From Candidatus Calescibacterium sp. (lineage in GTDB: Bacteria > DRYD01), in the NCBI GenBank assembly GCA_025057615.1, contig JANXBF010000004.1, forward strand, positions 1-61,325: 61,325 nt of DNA. The letters run 5' to 3'. Positions within the stretch are counted from its first letter, which is position 1; each line of letters starts with the position of its first letter. A program made the translations under genes and the position numbers. The notes under the pieces are model-generated. The model had not been told where the DNA came from. It worked only from the letters and a program-made list of their open reading frames with translations, and did not search any database. This document shows positions 36,028 to 45,542 of this stretch, piece after piece.

Positions 36028-39000
36028 ATGTTTAAAAGAATAGTAATAATGTTTATTTGCTTTATTTCAGTTTTTTCTTTTGCTCAATACTATATACTTA
36101 CTGACCTTGGCAGGGGAGTGGAGAAGATAGAGGTGGATTTATTGACTCCCGAACCCATATATGTTCAAGATTCTCCAAATATGAAGGTTTATCTTATAAA
36201 ATTTAAAGATGGTAACCTACCTGTTGCTTCTGGTATGAGCGGTAGTCCATTAATTTCAAATGGTAAAGTGATTGGTGCTCTTTTTGCAGGATATTCTTTT
36301 CAGAGGGAACCACTTGCATTCGTTATCCCCATCGAATACATGGATAAAATAAGAAATAACTATACTGAAATGAATAAGTTAATTAATTTTGGGAATATCT
36401 CATCAAAATCTATACCGTTGGTTATTACTTTACCTGATGAAAAGTCTTTTAATCTATTTTCTAAGGATTTGAAAAATGTTTTTCCATCCAACACAGTTTT
36501 TAATTTTTTTTCACCTCAAATTGTGGATCCAAAAAATGATGATGGAGTTAAAAATAATTTTGGAGTTATAAGAGAAGGAAGTAGTATAAGTGTTGCTTTT
36601 GTTGATGGAGATATAAAGATATTTGGTACAGGAACGTTAACAAAGATTGATAAAGATGGGTATTTTGTTGCTTTTGGTCATTCTATGTTCAATTTAGGAA
36701 GCGTTAGTATGCCCGTTTATGAATCTAAAGTTATAACCATAGTAAATAGGTATGATGATTCTTTTAAGTTATCTGCTATAACAAATAAGAAAATAGGATC
36801 TATTATTTTTGATAGTAACTATGGTGTTTTAGGTAAAATAGGACAGGATAGTAAGATGATACCGTTAAACATGGAAATATCTGTTTCTAATAAGAAGATA
36901 AAAAACTATTCTTGTTACGTTGTTGATAACCAGAAGATTATGTATGTTTTGAGTTTGATTGCTTTTTATAATGCTATTAAAGACTATGTTCAATCTGATC
37001 TGCCTTATGAGTTTTATATGAGTTTGGGATTTATTAATGGCAGAGTTCAAAATATAACCATACCCTCTATTAATACACCTATTGAAAAATTGTTACCAAT
37101 GTTGTATGAGTATCTGAATTTCATTTCTAATATTCCTTCTCAGGATAATAGAGTTAGCTCTATAAAGTTTTCATTGAATATTAATCCTCAGAATTTGGGT
37201 ATAATAAACAATATTTCTATATCAAATAAGGAGGATAACAATATTAGTTTTGATATAAATTATTTTGATCCAATTTTAAGGCAGAGTGGCAAAGAAACTG
37301 TAAATGTTGTATTCCCAACCGAAGCTGCTAATGAAAGTTTGAGTTTTTCTGTTGGTGGGCAATATGATTTACCTCGAATGTTTGAAGAGCTTGGTATAAT
37401 GTGGACCCCTCCAAAAGATTTTAATCAATTAATTACTTTTATAAACTTTTTTTCTAGACCAGATCCCAAATCATTATCTGTTGTTATTTCCACAAAACTG
37501 TACGGTGCTATAAATTACGCCGGAAAGGTTATTCCTTTGACTACTCCTCAACTATATAAATACTATCTTCAATATAGTATGCCTTTCATATATCTTTCCT
37601 ACTATCCTGTTATAATAGTCCGTAAGACCAATTTTATACCACTTGGATATGATATATTCCAGATAGATATAAATGGTTCTATTTCAAAAGCTGAAAGAAA
37701 AAAACAGGAAAAAACAATTTTGTCATATATTAAAAATGCCAAAAATATGGATAATAATAGTTTTATTATTAAAAGAAATTCAAATAATGTAAATTCTGAT
37801 GATGTAGAACAAGAAATATATAATATTTTGAAAAATTACAATACTAAGACTAATAGAGAAGAAGAAAACACTAACAATAAAGGTAATCAAGAGCAAGAAA
37901 AAGAAGGCCCTGATACTGACTCCAATATGGTTAATCTCTCAAATTATGAAGATTTAGTTGATGGAACTCAAAATAATGTCGTAATAGATTATCAATCTAA
38001 TATAGCTTTTTCTCAGGAAAGTCTTGGAGAAATAAAAGTGGATAAACCACTATTTAAGATATTATATCACAATAACCAATTTTTAGGATTTTCTTATAAC
38101 TTTGATAATTCAACCAATTTATATGTTTTCAAAAATGATGGAAAAATAATAAATTCTGTTAAATTTGATGGTATATTTTCTGATGTTAGGTTGTCAAATA
38201 ATAAAATAGTGGCTTCTACTTATGAGGGTCAAATAATAATCATAAATCCAACAAATTTTTCGATTGAAAAAAAGATAAATACTGATTATGTTTTTCAGAA
38301 TGCAGATTTTTATAAAAACTATCTAGTGGCTACGAATATTAAATATCCATCTTCTTTGGTATTTTTTTCTCTTGATGGTAATAAGCTTAGAGAAGAGGTG
38401 CTGCCCTTTATAAATATTTCTAATTTACTTATTGATGGTGATAATATTTTGTTGGCCTGTTATGGAGGAATGGTATTGAAAATGAATGAAGATGAAAAAA
38501 AGTATTTTCAGACGTATCAGGAAAATGTCACAGCACTGGGAATTGTAGATGATAATTTACTTATTGGTACATACCCAAAACCTTATCTATATGTTATACC
38601 AAACTACAGAAATAGTACAGGATTTAACAGACCAATACTTTACGATGGATTCGATACCAATGGATACGTTGAGGATATAATGGTCTTTAATAATAAGATA
38701 TTCTTGAGTTATAAAGGAGGTAAACTATCAGTTTTTTCGATTAAAAAGGATGAGCTTTTGGGTGTAATAAATGACACATTTCAAAAAACTGATAATCTCA
38801 ACTGGGAAAAGAACATATCTGTTCCAAACTTCTATTGGTTTATACCTTTTGTCAAATCTTCTGAAAAATTTTATATTCCATATATATCTAACACGTTTAC
38901 TGTTATAAATTTTTCTAACAAATCAGAAAAAGGGTATTATATTTCTAAAGTTTTTGATTCTGGCCAACAGAAATATTTATATGACCTTGTTATAAGAGCT

Positions 39001-39759
39001 GAAGGGAATTATGATCTGTTTATAAGGTGGGGTAATAACCCCATAGTTGATCAGACCTGGACAAAATGGATTAGCTATAAAGATATTAACAAATTTAACT
39101 ACCAATATAGGTATTTTCAATACAAATTTATAATCTATCCTGGAACTACAATACATTCCATTTTCGGATTATTTGAAAAGATTAATTATAAACCATTTTT
39201 TATTATCGATTCTGGTAGGAAAGTGTATAATTCTAATGGGTCTATTAATGTTAGTTTATGGGATCCAAATGGTGACAAACTGAATGTTTATTTGAAATAT
39301 TATGACGGTAAAAGATGGATCGAGATTGATAAAAAACAGATCACAACTAAAAAAACAGATGTAAACACTCCTGACTTCTCTACTAATTTATCTCTCAATA
39401 TTTCAAAATTAAACAATAAGAAGGGTAAAATTAAACTAAAGATTGTTGTTGATGATTTACCCTTAAATCCCTCAAACTATTTTATTCAAGAACAAGAAAT
39501 ACAGATATTTATTGATAATTCTAAGCCAGTAATAAAAAAATATACATATGTAAATGGCTTGTTGAGAGTTTTAGTTGAGGATGATTCATTTGTTGAAGCC
39601 TTTGTCCAAAATGGTAAGGATATTATACCTATGAAACTTAAAAAAATAGAAAACAATGTTTATGAGTATATCTTAAATGTATCAAAATTGGATAAGCAGA
39701 TACAAATTATTGTAAAGGATGAAGCGGAAAATAATCAGGAGTTGAAGGTAATACTATGA
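36028..39759 (+). CDS. giant secreted S55 (SpoIVB-type) peptidase with C-terminal propeller-like region
   Basis: About 1243 residues. After a signal peptide (MFKRIVIMFICFISVFSFA) comes an S55 domain with the Ser motif GMSGSPLISNGKVIGAL near 75 and the His motif VAFGHSMFNLGSVSMP near 215, the arrangement of S55 proteins outside spore formers. A low-complexity linker rich in Asn/Glu near 620-655 is followed by a repeat-rich beta region (propeller-like, about 680-960) and C-terminal beta-sandwich segments with ..SKVFDSG.. and ..NSKPVIKKYTY... The track start TTG 36001 overlaps the SD; ATG 36028 begins a normal signal peptide. It is coupled to surE and the next membrane protein. Substrate unknown. 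Confidence 0.8.
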   Translation: MFKRIVIMFICFISVFSFAQYYILTDLGRGVEKIEVDLLTPEPIYVQDSPNMKVYLIKFKDGNLPVASGMSGSPLISNGKVIGALFAGYSFQREPLAFVIPIEYMDKIRNNYTEMNKLINFGNISSKSIPLVITLPDEKSFNLFSKDLKNVFPSNTVFNFFSPQIVDPKNDDGVKNNFGVIREGSSISVAFVDGDIKIFGTGTLTKIDKDGYFVAFGHSMFNLGSVSMPVYESKVITIVNRYDDSFKLSAITNKKIGSIIFDSNYGVLGKIGQDSKMIPLNMEISVSNKKIKNYSCYVVDNQKIMYVLSLIAFYNAIKDYVQSDLPYEFYMSLGFINGRVQNITIPSINTPIEKLLPMLYEYLNFISNIPSQDNRVSSIKFSLNINPQNLGIINNISISNKEDNNISFDINYFDPILRQSGKETVNVVFPTEAANESLSFSVGGQYDLPRMFEELGIMWTPPKDFNQLITFINFFSRPDPKSLSVVISTKLYGAINYAGKVIPLTTPQLYKYYLQYSMPFIYLSYYPVIIVRKTNFIPLGYDIFQIDINGSISKAERKKQEKTILSYIKNAKNMDNNSFIIKRNSNNVNSDDVEQEIYNILKNYNTKTNREEENTNNKGNQEQEKEGPDTDSNMVNLSNYEDLVDGTQNNVVIDYQSNIAFSQESLGEIKVDKPLFKILYHNNQFLGFSYNFDNSTNLYVFKNDGKIINSVKFDGIFSDVRLSNNKIVASTYEGQIIIINPTNFSIEKKINTDYVFQNADFYKNYLVATNIKYPSSLVFFSLDGNKLREEVLPFINISNLLIDGDNILLACYGGMVLKMNEDEKKYFQTYQENVTALGIVDDNLLIGTYPKPYLYVIPNYRNSTGFNRPILYDGFDTNGYVEDIMVFNNKIFLSYKGGKLSVFSIKKDELLGVINDTFQKTDNLNWEKNISVPNFYWFIPFVKSSEKFYIPYISNTFTVINFSNKSEKGYYISKVFDSGQQKYLYDLVIRAEGNYDLFIRWGNNPIVDQTWTKWISYKDINKFNYQYRYFQYKFIIYPGTTIHSIFGLFEKINYKPFFIIDSGRKVYNSNGSINVSLWDPNGDKLNVYLKYYDGKRWIEIDKKQITTKKTDVNTPDFSTNLSLNISKLNNKKGKIKLKIVVDDLPLNPSNYFIQEQEIQIFIDNSKPVIKKYTYVNGLLRVLVEDDSFVEAFVQNGKDIIPMKLKKIENNVYEYILNVSKLDKQIQIIVKDEAENNQELKVIL

Positions 39760-40064
39760 AAAAAGTGACTATAATATTTTGGGTAATTTTATCTCTATTT
39801 TTAATTGCTCTTTTTATTTCTCCTTTTTCTGCTCAAAAAATATATTTATTACTATCGAGAACATCTTTATATAATACTATAGATCTGAAATATAAACATA
39901 CTCATGAAACTGACGAAGCAAAAGAGTTAGTTTATTTTGAGAATGAATTTGTAAATCAGCCTTATGCCAACCCTATGGATTCATCTATTGAACTTATCCA
40001 GTTATCTTTATCGCTTACTGTTTTGTCTTTACTAGTAATCCAATTTAGAAAGGTAAGTAGGTAA
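39756..40064 (+). CDS. small two-helix membrane protein, unknown
   Basis: The 102-residue product has an N-terminal membrane helix (about residues 5-25, possibly a signal anchor) and a second hydrophobic helix near the C-terminus (about 80-96). Its start overlaps the end of the S55 peptidase gene (ATGA), so it may be a membrane partner. It stops 3 bp before the convergent secG stop. No family is recognised. Confidence 0.55.
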   Translation: MKKVTIIFWVILSLFLIALFISPFSAQKIYLLLSRTSLYNTIDLKYKHTHETDEAKELVYFENEFVNQPYANPMDSSIELIQLSLSLTVLSLLVIQFRKVSR

Positions 40065-40067
40065 CAT

Positions 40068-40322
40068 TTAGTATTTGTTAAATAGTTGTTGTGAAATAAT
40101 ACTTAGAAGGAGGGATAGAAAGAGAAATATGTAAGCAACAATTGATGTCCATTTTTGGATCATTTCTTCCTTGGTTAATTTTTTGGAGGTTTTTGATTCT
40201 ATTTGTTGTCCCATTATTCCGCTTAGTCCAGATCTTTCTGTTACATAGCTTGCAACTCCTATTATCAAGAGAATACTAACAATTATGAAAAGAATAACTA
40301 ATATCTTATATATGTTTTCCAT
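40068..40322 (-). CDS. secG: SecG-like preprotein translocase subunit
   Basis: The 84-residue protein has the SecG pattern: helix, short loop with small residues SGLSGIMG, a charged turn, and a second helix, with the start ILVILFIIVSILLIIGV. SecG assists SecYE in protein export. Sequence similarity is low, as usual for SecG, so the call relies on topology and the glycine/serine loop. It abuts gcvH with no gap. Confidence 0.65.
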   Translation of the reverse strand: MENIYKILVILFIIVSILLIIGVASYVTERSGLSGIMGQQIESKTSKKLTKEEMIQKWTSIVAYIFLFLSLLLSIISQQLFNKY

Positions 40323-40709
40323 TTATTCTCCAATAAATTCCCTATATTTTTCAGCTGACATTAGTTTATCTTTATATTTATCAAAATTTTTGATTTCTGT
40401 TTTGAAGATCCAATGTTCGTAAGGGTCTTGGTTAAGCAATTCCGGTTTATTTACAACTTCTTCATTTATATCTATTACAATTCCTTCAACTGGACTGTAT
40501 AGGTCAGAAACACTTTTGACGGATTCTATAGAACCACATACTTTCATGAACTCAACTTTTTGATTGATATTAGGTACTTCTATATAGACAATATCTCCTA
40601 ATTCTTTCTGTGCAAAATCCGTAATTCCTACTTTAGCAATATTTTCATCAAGTAATATCCATTCATGTTGTTCGGAATATAATAGGTTATCTGGTATTTT
40701 GTAATTCAT
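40323..40709 (-). CDS. gcvH: glycine cleavage system H protein
   Basis: GcvH carries the lipoyl arm of the glycine cleavage system. The 128-residue product has LYSEQHEWILLDENIAKVGITDFAQKELGDIVYIEVP and the lipoylated lysine in SIESVKSVSDLYSPV. The P and T proteins are not in the window; a lone H protein can also act as a lipoate carrier for other complexes. The SD AGGAGGT lies 5 bases before the ATG. Confidence 0.95.
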   Translation of the reverse strand: MNYKIPDNLLYSEQHEWILLDENIAKVGITDFAQKELGDIVYIEVPNINQKVEFMKVCGSIESVKSVSDLYSPVEGIVIDINEEVVNKPELLNQDPYEHWIFKTEIKNFDKYKDKLMSAEKYREFIGE

Positions 40710-40717
40710 AGTACCTC

Positions 40718-42718
40718 CTAACCTTCTTTTATTGTTTTAGTAAATACTCTTATTATATCTCCCACTTGAATATCATTAAAATCTTTAATTTTTATTCCAC
40801 ATTCGTATCCTTGGATTACTTCTTTAACATCTTCTTGGAATCTTCTGAGTGATTCTATATATCCTTCGAATATTTTTTCTCTGTTTCTTTCTATTATTAT
40901 TTTAGAGTCTCTTGTTATCTTTCCATTTAGGACGTAGCATCCTGCAACTTTACCATTTTTAACTTTGAATACTTGTTTTATTTGAACTTCTCCAATTTCC
41001 GTTTCTATTTCTTCTGGTTTAATTTTTCCTTCAATCAACTTTTTGAGATTTTCTATTAACTCGTATATTACGTTATGTATATATATTGGTATATTTTCTT
41101 TTTCTATGATTTTTTTAGCATTTGCTTCAATTTTGGTGTTAAATCCCACTATTATTGCATTCGAGGCTTTTGCTAAGAGTACATCACTATCAGAAATATT
41201 GCCGATTGCACTATGTATAATCGTTGGTTTTACTTTATCTGTTACCATTTTTTCTATCATTGTTTTTATGGCTTCCAGACTTCCTTGAGTATCCGTTTTT
41301 AGTATAATATTTATTAAAAATGTTTCGCTGTTATGTAGTTTTGATAGTATATCTTGAATTGAAAATGATTTTGAGAATTTTTTATTATATTCTTCAATTT
41401 TTTGGTTTTCTATGGCTATTTCTTTGGCTATTTTTTCATTTTCTACTACAATTAATCTTTCTCCTGCATTTGGAACTTGGGCTATTCCTATTATTTCTAC
41501 AGGTGTTGATGGTGTAGCTTCTTTGAGTTGCTGTCCTCTTTCGTTGTACATTGCTCTTATTTTGCCCCAGGTTTTACCTATGTAAAATGTCATTCCTGGT
41601 TTGAGTATTCCTTTTTTGACTATGATTGTTGCTACAGGTCCTCTGTTTTTATCAAGTTTTGATTCGATAACTATTCCTTCGGGTTTTCCTGCAGCGTTTG
41701 CTTTTAATTCCATCAATTCTGCAACTAAAAGCACTATTTCCAGTAGTGTGTTTATATTTTTACCTGCTTTTGCTGATATTTCTACAAATGGTGTTTGTCC
41801 ACCCCATTCTTCTGGTATTAATCCATAGGTAACCAACTGATTTTTCACTCTGTCTATGTTTGCATTGGGTTTATCTATTTTATTTATTGCCACTATTATT
41901 GGTACTCCTGCTGCTTTGGCATGATTTATTGCTTCTATTGTTTGTGGCATTACCCCGTCATCTGCTGCAACAACTAATATGACTATATCCGTTACCATTG
42001 TTCCTCTGGCTCTCAATGTTGTAAAAGCTTCATGACCAGGGGTATCTATGAATGTTATTTTTTTACTCATAAATTCTATTTGGTAGGCTCCAATATGTTG
42101 TGTTATTCCGCCAGCCTCAAGATTTGCAACATTAGTTTTACGTATTGTATCCAAGAGAGTAGTTTTACCGTGATCTACGTGTCCCATTATTGTTACCACA
42201 GGTGGTCTTGAAACCCATAATTCTTCTTCATCTTCTATTTTTTCTTCTCTTAACTTCAATTTTATTAATGTATTGAACTCTATTGCTACTTCTTCTGCTA
42301 AATTGGGCTCAAGTGTACTATTCTTGCTTATCAAATGGCCTTTTGAAAACAATATTTGTATGACTTGGTTAGGATGTATTCCTAATGCATCAGCTAGACT
42401 ATCAACTGTTATAGGCAAAGTTAGTTCTATTTCTCTTATTTCGTCTTCTTTTTGTGGTTCTTCTATTTTAGTCATTTTTTCAGAAGGTTTTTCAATTATC
42501 TCTACACTTTTTATGCTTTCTTCTTTTATGGTTTCTACTTTTTCATTATTGGTTTTTTCATCTTTGGAGGTTTTACTTAATTTTCCTTCTATTTGTAGGA
42601 TCTGGTCATCTGTGAGTTTCTGGTTTGGTGATTTTATGATTATCTGAATTTCTTGTGCTATTTCTTTTAATTCTTTAAACGAAATGTTTAATACTTTGGA
42701 TATTTCATGAGCTTTCAT
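40718..42718 (-). CDS. infB: translation initiation factor IF-2
   Basis: IF-2 is the GTPase that places initiator tRNA on the small subunit. The 666-residue protein has two N-terminal IF2_N-type segments (about 1-50 and 95-150) separated by a charged linker, the G domain with GHVDHGKTTLLD near 177, DTPGHEA and NKIDKP, and domains II-IV at the end. Normally it is in a nusA-infB-rbfA operon; here it lies between ugd and gcvH, with a 14-nt overlap into ugd. Confidence 0.97.
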   Translation of the reverse strand: MKAHEISKVLNISFKELKEIAQEIQIIIKSPNQKLTDDQILQIEGKLSKTSKDEKTNNEKVETIKEESIKSVEIIEKPSEKMTKIEEPQKEDEIREIELTLPITVDSLADALGIHPNQVIQILFSKGHLISKNSTLEPNLAEEVAIEFNTLIKLKLREEKIEDEEELWVSRPPVVTIMGHVDHGKTTLLDTIRKTNVANLEAGGITQHIGAYQIEFMSKKITFIDTPGHEAFTTLRARGTMVTDIVILVVAADDGVMPQTIEAINHAKAAGVPIIVAINKIDKPNANIDRVKNQLVTYGLIPEEWGGQTPFVEISAKAGKNINTLLEIVLLVAELMELKANAAGKPEGIVIESKLDKNRGPVATIIVKKGILKPGMTFYIGKTWGKIRAMYNERGQQLKEATPSTPVEIIGIAQVPNAGERLIVVENEKIAKEIAIENQKIEEYNKKFSKSFSIQDILSKLHNSETFLINIILKTDTQGSLEAIKTMIEKMVTDKVKPTIIHSAIGNISDSDVLLAKASNAIIVGFNTKIEANAKKIIEKENIPIYIHNVIYELIENLKKLIEGKIKPEEIETEIGEVQIKQVFKVKNGKVAGCYVLNGKITRDSKIIIERNREKIFEGYIESLRRFQEDVKEVIQGYECGIKIKDFNDIQVGDIIRVFTKTIKEG

Positions 42719-44072
42719 AGTTAACTCCTATTCTGTAATATTCAAATCCATATTCGCTAATTTCTAAATGATTTAGTATATTTCTTCCATCTATAATTAT
42801 TGGTGTTTCCATTAGCTCATAGATTTTTTGCAGGTTAACTCTTTTATATTCTTCCCAATCATTGGTTATAACTACAATATTTGAATTAACAACACTTTCA
42901 TAAATGTTTTCTGTTATTTTTATTGAAGGATTAATAGAATATTGTGGATACTGGTTTTTGAAATTGTTTGTAGCTTTGGGATCGTATAGTATTAGGTTAG
43001 CTCCTTCTTTGATTAAAATGGGAATTAGTTTAAGAACGGGAGATTCTCTTATATCATCAGTTCCTGCTTTAAAAGATATTCCCCATATAGTTATTGTTTT
43101 TCCTTTTATATTCCAGAGAGCTTTTTTTATTTTGTTCATGATTAAATTTATTCTGTCATTATTTATTTTTTTTACTGCTTCAAATAAAACGGGATCGATT
43201 TGCTTTTCTTTAAATATTGATATTATTGCGTTTAGATCTTTGGGTAAACATGAGCCACCAAAACCTATACCAGGTTTGAGAAAATCTATACCTATTCTGT
43301 TATCTAAACCTATTCCATTTCTAACATTTTCTATATCACAATCTAGTTGCTCACATATATCTGATATGGAGTTAATGAACGATATTTTTGTGGCTAGAAA
43401 AGCGTTTGATGCTAGTTTTATTAATTCTGCTTCTGTTGTTGATACTATTATTATAGGTGCTGGAAAATCGTGATAAATTTGAGTTAAGTCTTCAACTATT
43501 GATTTATTGTCCACTCCTATGATTATTCTATTGGGATTGAAGAAATCATATATTGCGTTGCCTTCTCTTAGAAATTCGGGTATTGAGGCAACTTCTATGT
43601 TGGTTTTTTTATTGCGTCTGTATCGATAGATTATTTTTTTGAACCATTTTGCAGTTCCTGGTGGAACTGTACTTTTTATTATGATTATTTTTTGTTCATT
43701 TTGTGGTAAGTGGTTTGCTATTTCTCTAGCTGCTGAATCTAGGAAAAACATATCATACGTTTGGTCTTCTTTAATTGGTGTTCCTACACAAATGTAAATA
43801 TGTTTACATTCTTTTATCAGTTGGGATACTTCATCTATGAAACTGAGCCTGCCTGAATTTATGGAATTAATTAAAAATTTTTGTAGATCAGGTTCATAAA
43901 ATGGCGATATTCCTTTTTTTAATAAGTTTAACTTCTCAACATTTTTTTCGAATGCCAAAACTTTAAATCCTTTGTAAGCTAATCCTACTGATGTTACTAA
44001 TCCTACATATCCTGCCCCTATTATACCTATTTTTATATCTTTCTTTTCAAAAGTATGTTCTATTTCTTCCAT
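42705..44072 (-). CDS. ugd: UDP-glucose 6-dehydrogenase
   Basis: Oxidises UDP-glucose to UDP-glucuronate for surface glycan synthesis. It has GIIGAGYVGLVTSV near the N-terminus, STVPPGTAKWF, SNAFLATKISFIN and the catalytic cysteine in GFGGSCLPKD near 275, then the UDP-binding domain with DDIRESPVLKLI. The track starts at 44093; a TATAAT on the minus strand ends only 2 nt before that ATG, so I prefer the second ATG (44072), which has GAGAG upstream and still precedes the Rossmann motif. It is a different branch from the wbpA gene. Confidence 0.88.
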   Translation of the reverse strand: MEEIEHTFEKKDIKIGIIGAGYVGLVTSVGLAYKGFKVLAFEKNVEKLNLLKKGISPFYEPDLQKFLINSINSGRLSFIDEVSQLIKECKHIYICVGTPIKEDQTYDMFFLDSAAREIANHLPQNEQKIIIIKSTVPPGTAKWFKKIIYRYRRNKKTNIEVASIPEFLREGNAIYDFFNPNRIIIGVDNKSIVEDLTQIYHDFPAPIIIVSTTEAELIKLASNAFLATKISFINSISDICEQLDCDIENVRNGIGLDNRIGIDFLKPGIGFGGSCLPKDLNAIISIFKEKQIDPVLFEAVKKINNDRINLIMNKIKKALWNIKGKTITIWGISFKAGTDDIRESPVLKLIPILIKEGANLILYDPKATNNFKNQYPQYSINPSIKITENIYESVVNSNIVVITNDWEEYKRVNLQKIYELMETPIIIDGRNILNHLEISEYGFEYYRIGVNYESS

Positions 44073-44172
44073 TTTTTCTCTCAATAAAACCATATATTAT
44101 ACTATTTATCTATGTTAAATACTTTACCTTCTTATTATTAGAATAATTTATTTGGTTAGAGGGAAAAATGTT

Positions 44173-44198
44173 TTGACAGAGAATACCTACTATAGGTA
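44173..44198. promoter_or_regulatory. TTGACA box and palindrome upstream of the FtsA-like gene
   Basis: TTGACA (44173-44178) is followed by the palindrome TACCTA-CTA-TAGGTA (44184-44198) in the 137-bp divergent gap. A TATAAA-like -10 is present at 44203 but the spacing to TTGACA (24 bp) is too long for a normal promoter. An operator is possible. Confidence 0.3.
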
Positions 44199-44209
44199 GT
44201 AGTATAAAA

Positions 44210-45529
44210 ATGAAAAATGTATTGTTTTTAGATTTGGGAAGTAGAAATACGAAGTATGCTCTTTTTAAATTTAATGAAGAAAATATAAAAAATGGTAATG
44301 ATTTTTTGGAGCCCATCCTGATAGGAATAGAGGATACAGGTGGAATAAGCTTAGGTAGAGTAGTTGATTACTATGAATATGAAAATTCGGTCACTAACCT
44401 TTTAAAAAAAGTAAAATCTGAATCAAATATCCAATCCATAGATAATATTCTTCTAAGTGTGGGAGGATACAATTTATACACTACCATTTCTTCTTTCAAG
44501 GAGGAAGTTAATAATCAGGAAATAACAACGGAATTTATACAGAATTGGATTTCAGGAAAAGCCAGAATTGGTAGGATAGAAACTCAAAAGTTTGTTGCAC
44601 TCCCTGAAGAATACGAAAATATTATATCTATTCTTCCTCGAATGTATATAATAGATTCCATAGACAGAACTTATAATCCTTTTGGTTTGACTGCAAAAAA
44701 TTCCATTGAAGTTGAATTGTTGATATGCTCAGTTGGAACAGATTATAAAAAGACCATTCTTAAACCTTTTGAAAAAATGTCTTATGAATTCACTGATAAT
44801 ATTTCTCTTAATCAGAAGAATACTGTTTGTTTCTTACCAAATATAGTCAACTATTCCAAAGCACTTGGAAGTTACAAAATTTTGAAAGATTACCCACCTT
44901 TTGCAATTATGGATTTTGGGTATTCCACTACTGAGGTTATAATTATACTTGAGGGAACTCCTTATACACGGGTCTATATAAAAAGGGGACTAAAAAATTT
45001 GCTAAAAGATATATCGTTTTCTTTGGGTACAGATCTGAATGAGGCCGAGAAAATACTGATTAATATTGGTGATATTCAAAAAAAAGATGATGAATATATA
45101 AATTACACTCCTATTTTTGTTTCAAAAACACTTACAAAAGAGAGAGTTTCAAAAAGTATGCTTATTGAGACTGTTATTTATCCAAGAATAGAAGAGATAG
45201 CAAAATTAATAAAAGCTGCTGTTCTCAACGTTTTTAATATAAGTATTCTATCAAATATAATAATTGTTGGAGGTGGAGCAAAGATAAAAGGAATAAATAA
45301 AATTTTTTCTAACCTATTTGAAATAAAATTTTCTGTTTTTGAATTTCCGGATGAAAAATTCAATGATTATCAACTTGTTAATTTATATGGTATGAAGGAG
45401 CATTTCAGTTTCAAAATTAAGGAAGAATTCAAAAGAAATAAATATCCTACATTGAAAGTTGTTAATAATATGTCTTCAAGAAATATTATAGAAAGGGTTT
45501 GGCAATTTTTCAGGAATTACTTCTTTTAG
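44210..45529 (+). CDS. ftsA: FtsA/PilM-like actin-fold protein
   Basis: The 439-residue protein is an actin-fold ATPase: phosphate-1 loop DLGSRNTKYALF at the N-terminus, DTGGISLGRVVDYYEYENSV where FtsA has GIxxGxVxD, an SHS2-like insertion (1C subdomain), phosphate-2 DFGYSTTEVIII, and IIVGGGAKIKGI. It ends in RVWQFFRNYFF, an amphipathic helix like the FtsA membrane anchor. FtsA tethers FtsZ to the membrane at division. No ftsZ is adjacent; a PilM/EutJ-like relative remains possible. It leads into fabH after 13 bp. Confidence 0.72.
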   Translation: MKNVLFLDLGSRNTKYALFKFNEENIKNGNDFLEPILIGIEDTGGISLGRVVDYYEYENSVTNLLKKVKSESNIQSIDNILLSVGGYNLYTTISSFKEEVNNQEITTEFIQNWISGKARIGRIETQKFVALPEEYENIISILPRMYIIDSIDRTYNPFGLTAKNSIEVELLICSVGTDYKKTILKPFEKMSYEFTDNISLNQKNTVCFLPNIVNYSKALGSYKILKDYPPFAIMDFGYSTTEVIIILEGTPYTRVYIKRGLKNLLKDISFSLGTDLNEAEKILINIGDIQKKDDEYINYTPIFVSKTLTKERVSKSMLIETVIYPRIEEIAKLIKAAVLNVFNISILSNIIIVGGGAKIKGINKIFSNLFEIKFSVFEFPDEKFNDYQLVNLYGMKEHFSFKIKEEFKRNKYPTLKVVNNMSSRNIIERVWQFFRNYFF

Positions 45530-45542
45530 GGATTTTATTAAA

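Noticed and set aside
44173-44208. Standard promoter TTGACA/TATAAA for the FtsA-like gene
   Set aside because: The 24-bp spacing is too long for a sigma70 promoter, so only a low-confidence regulatory feature is listed.
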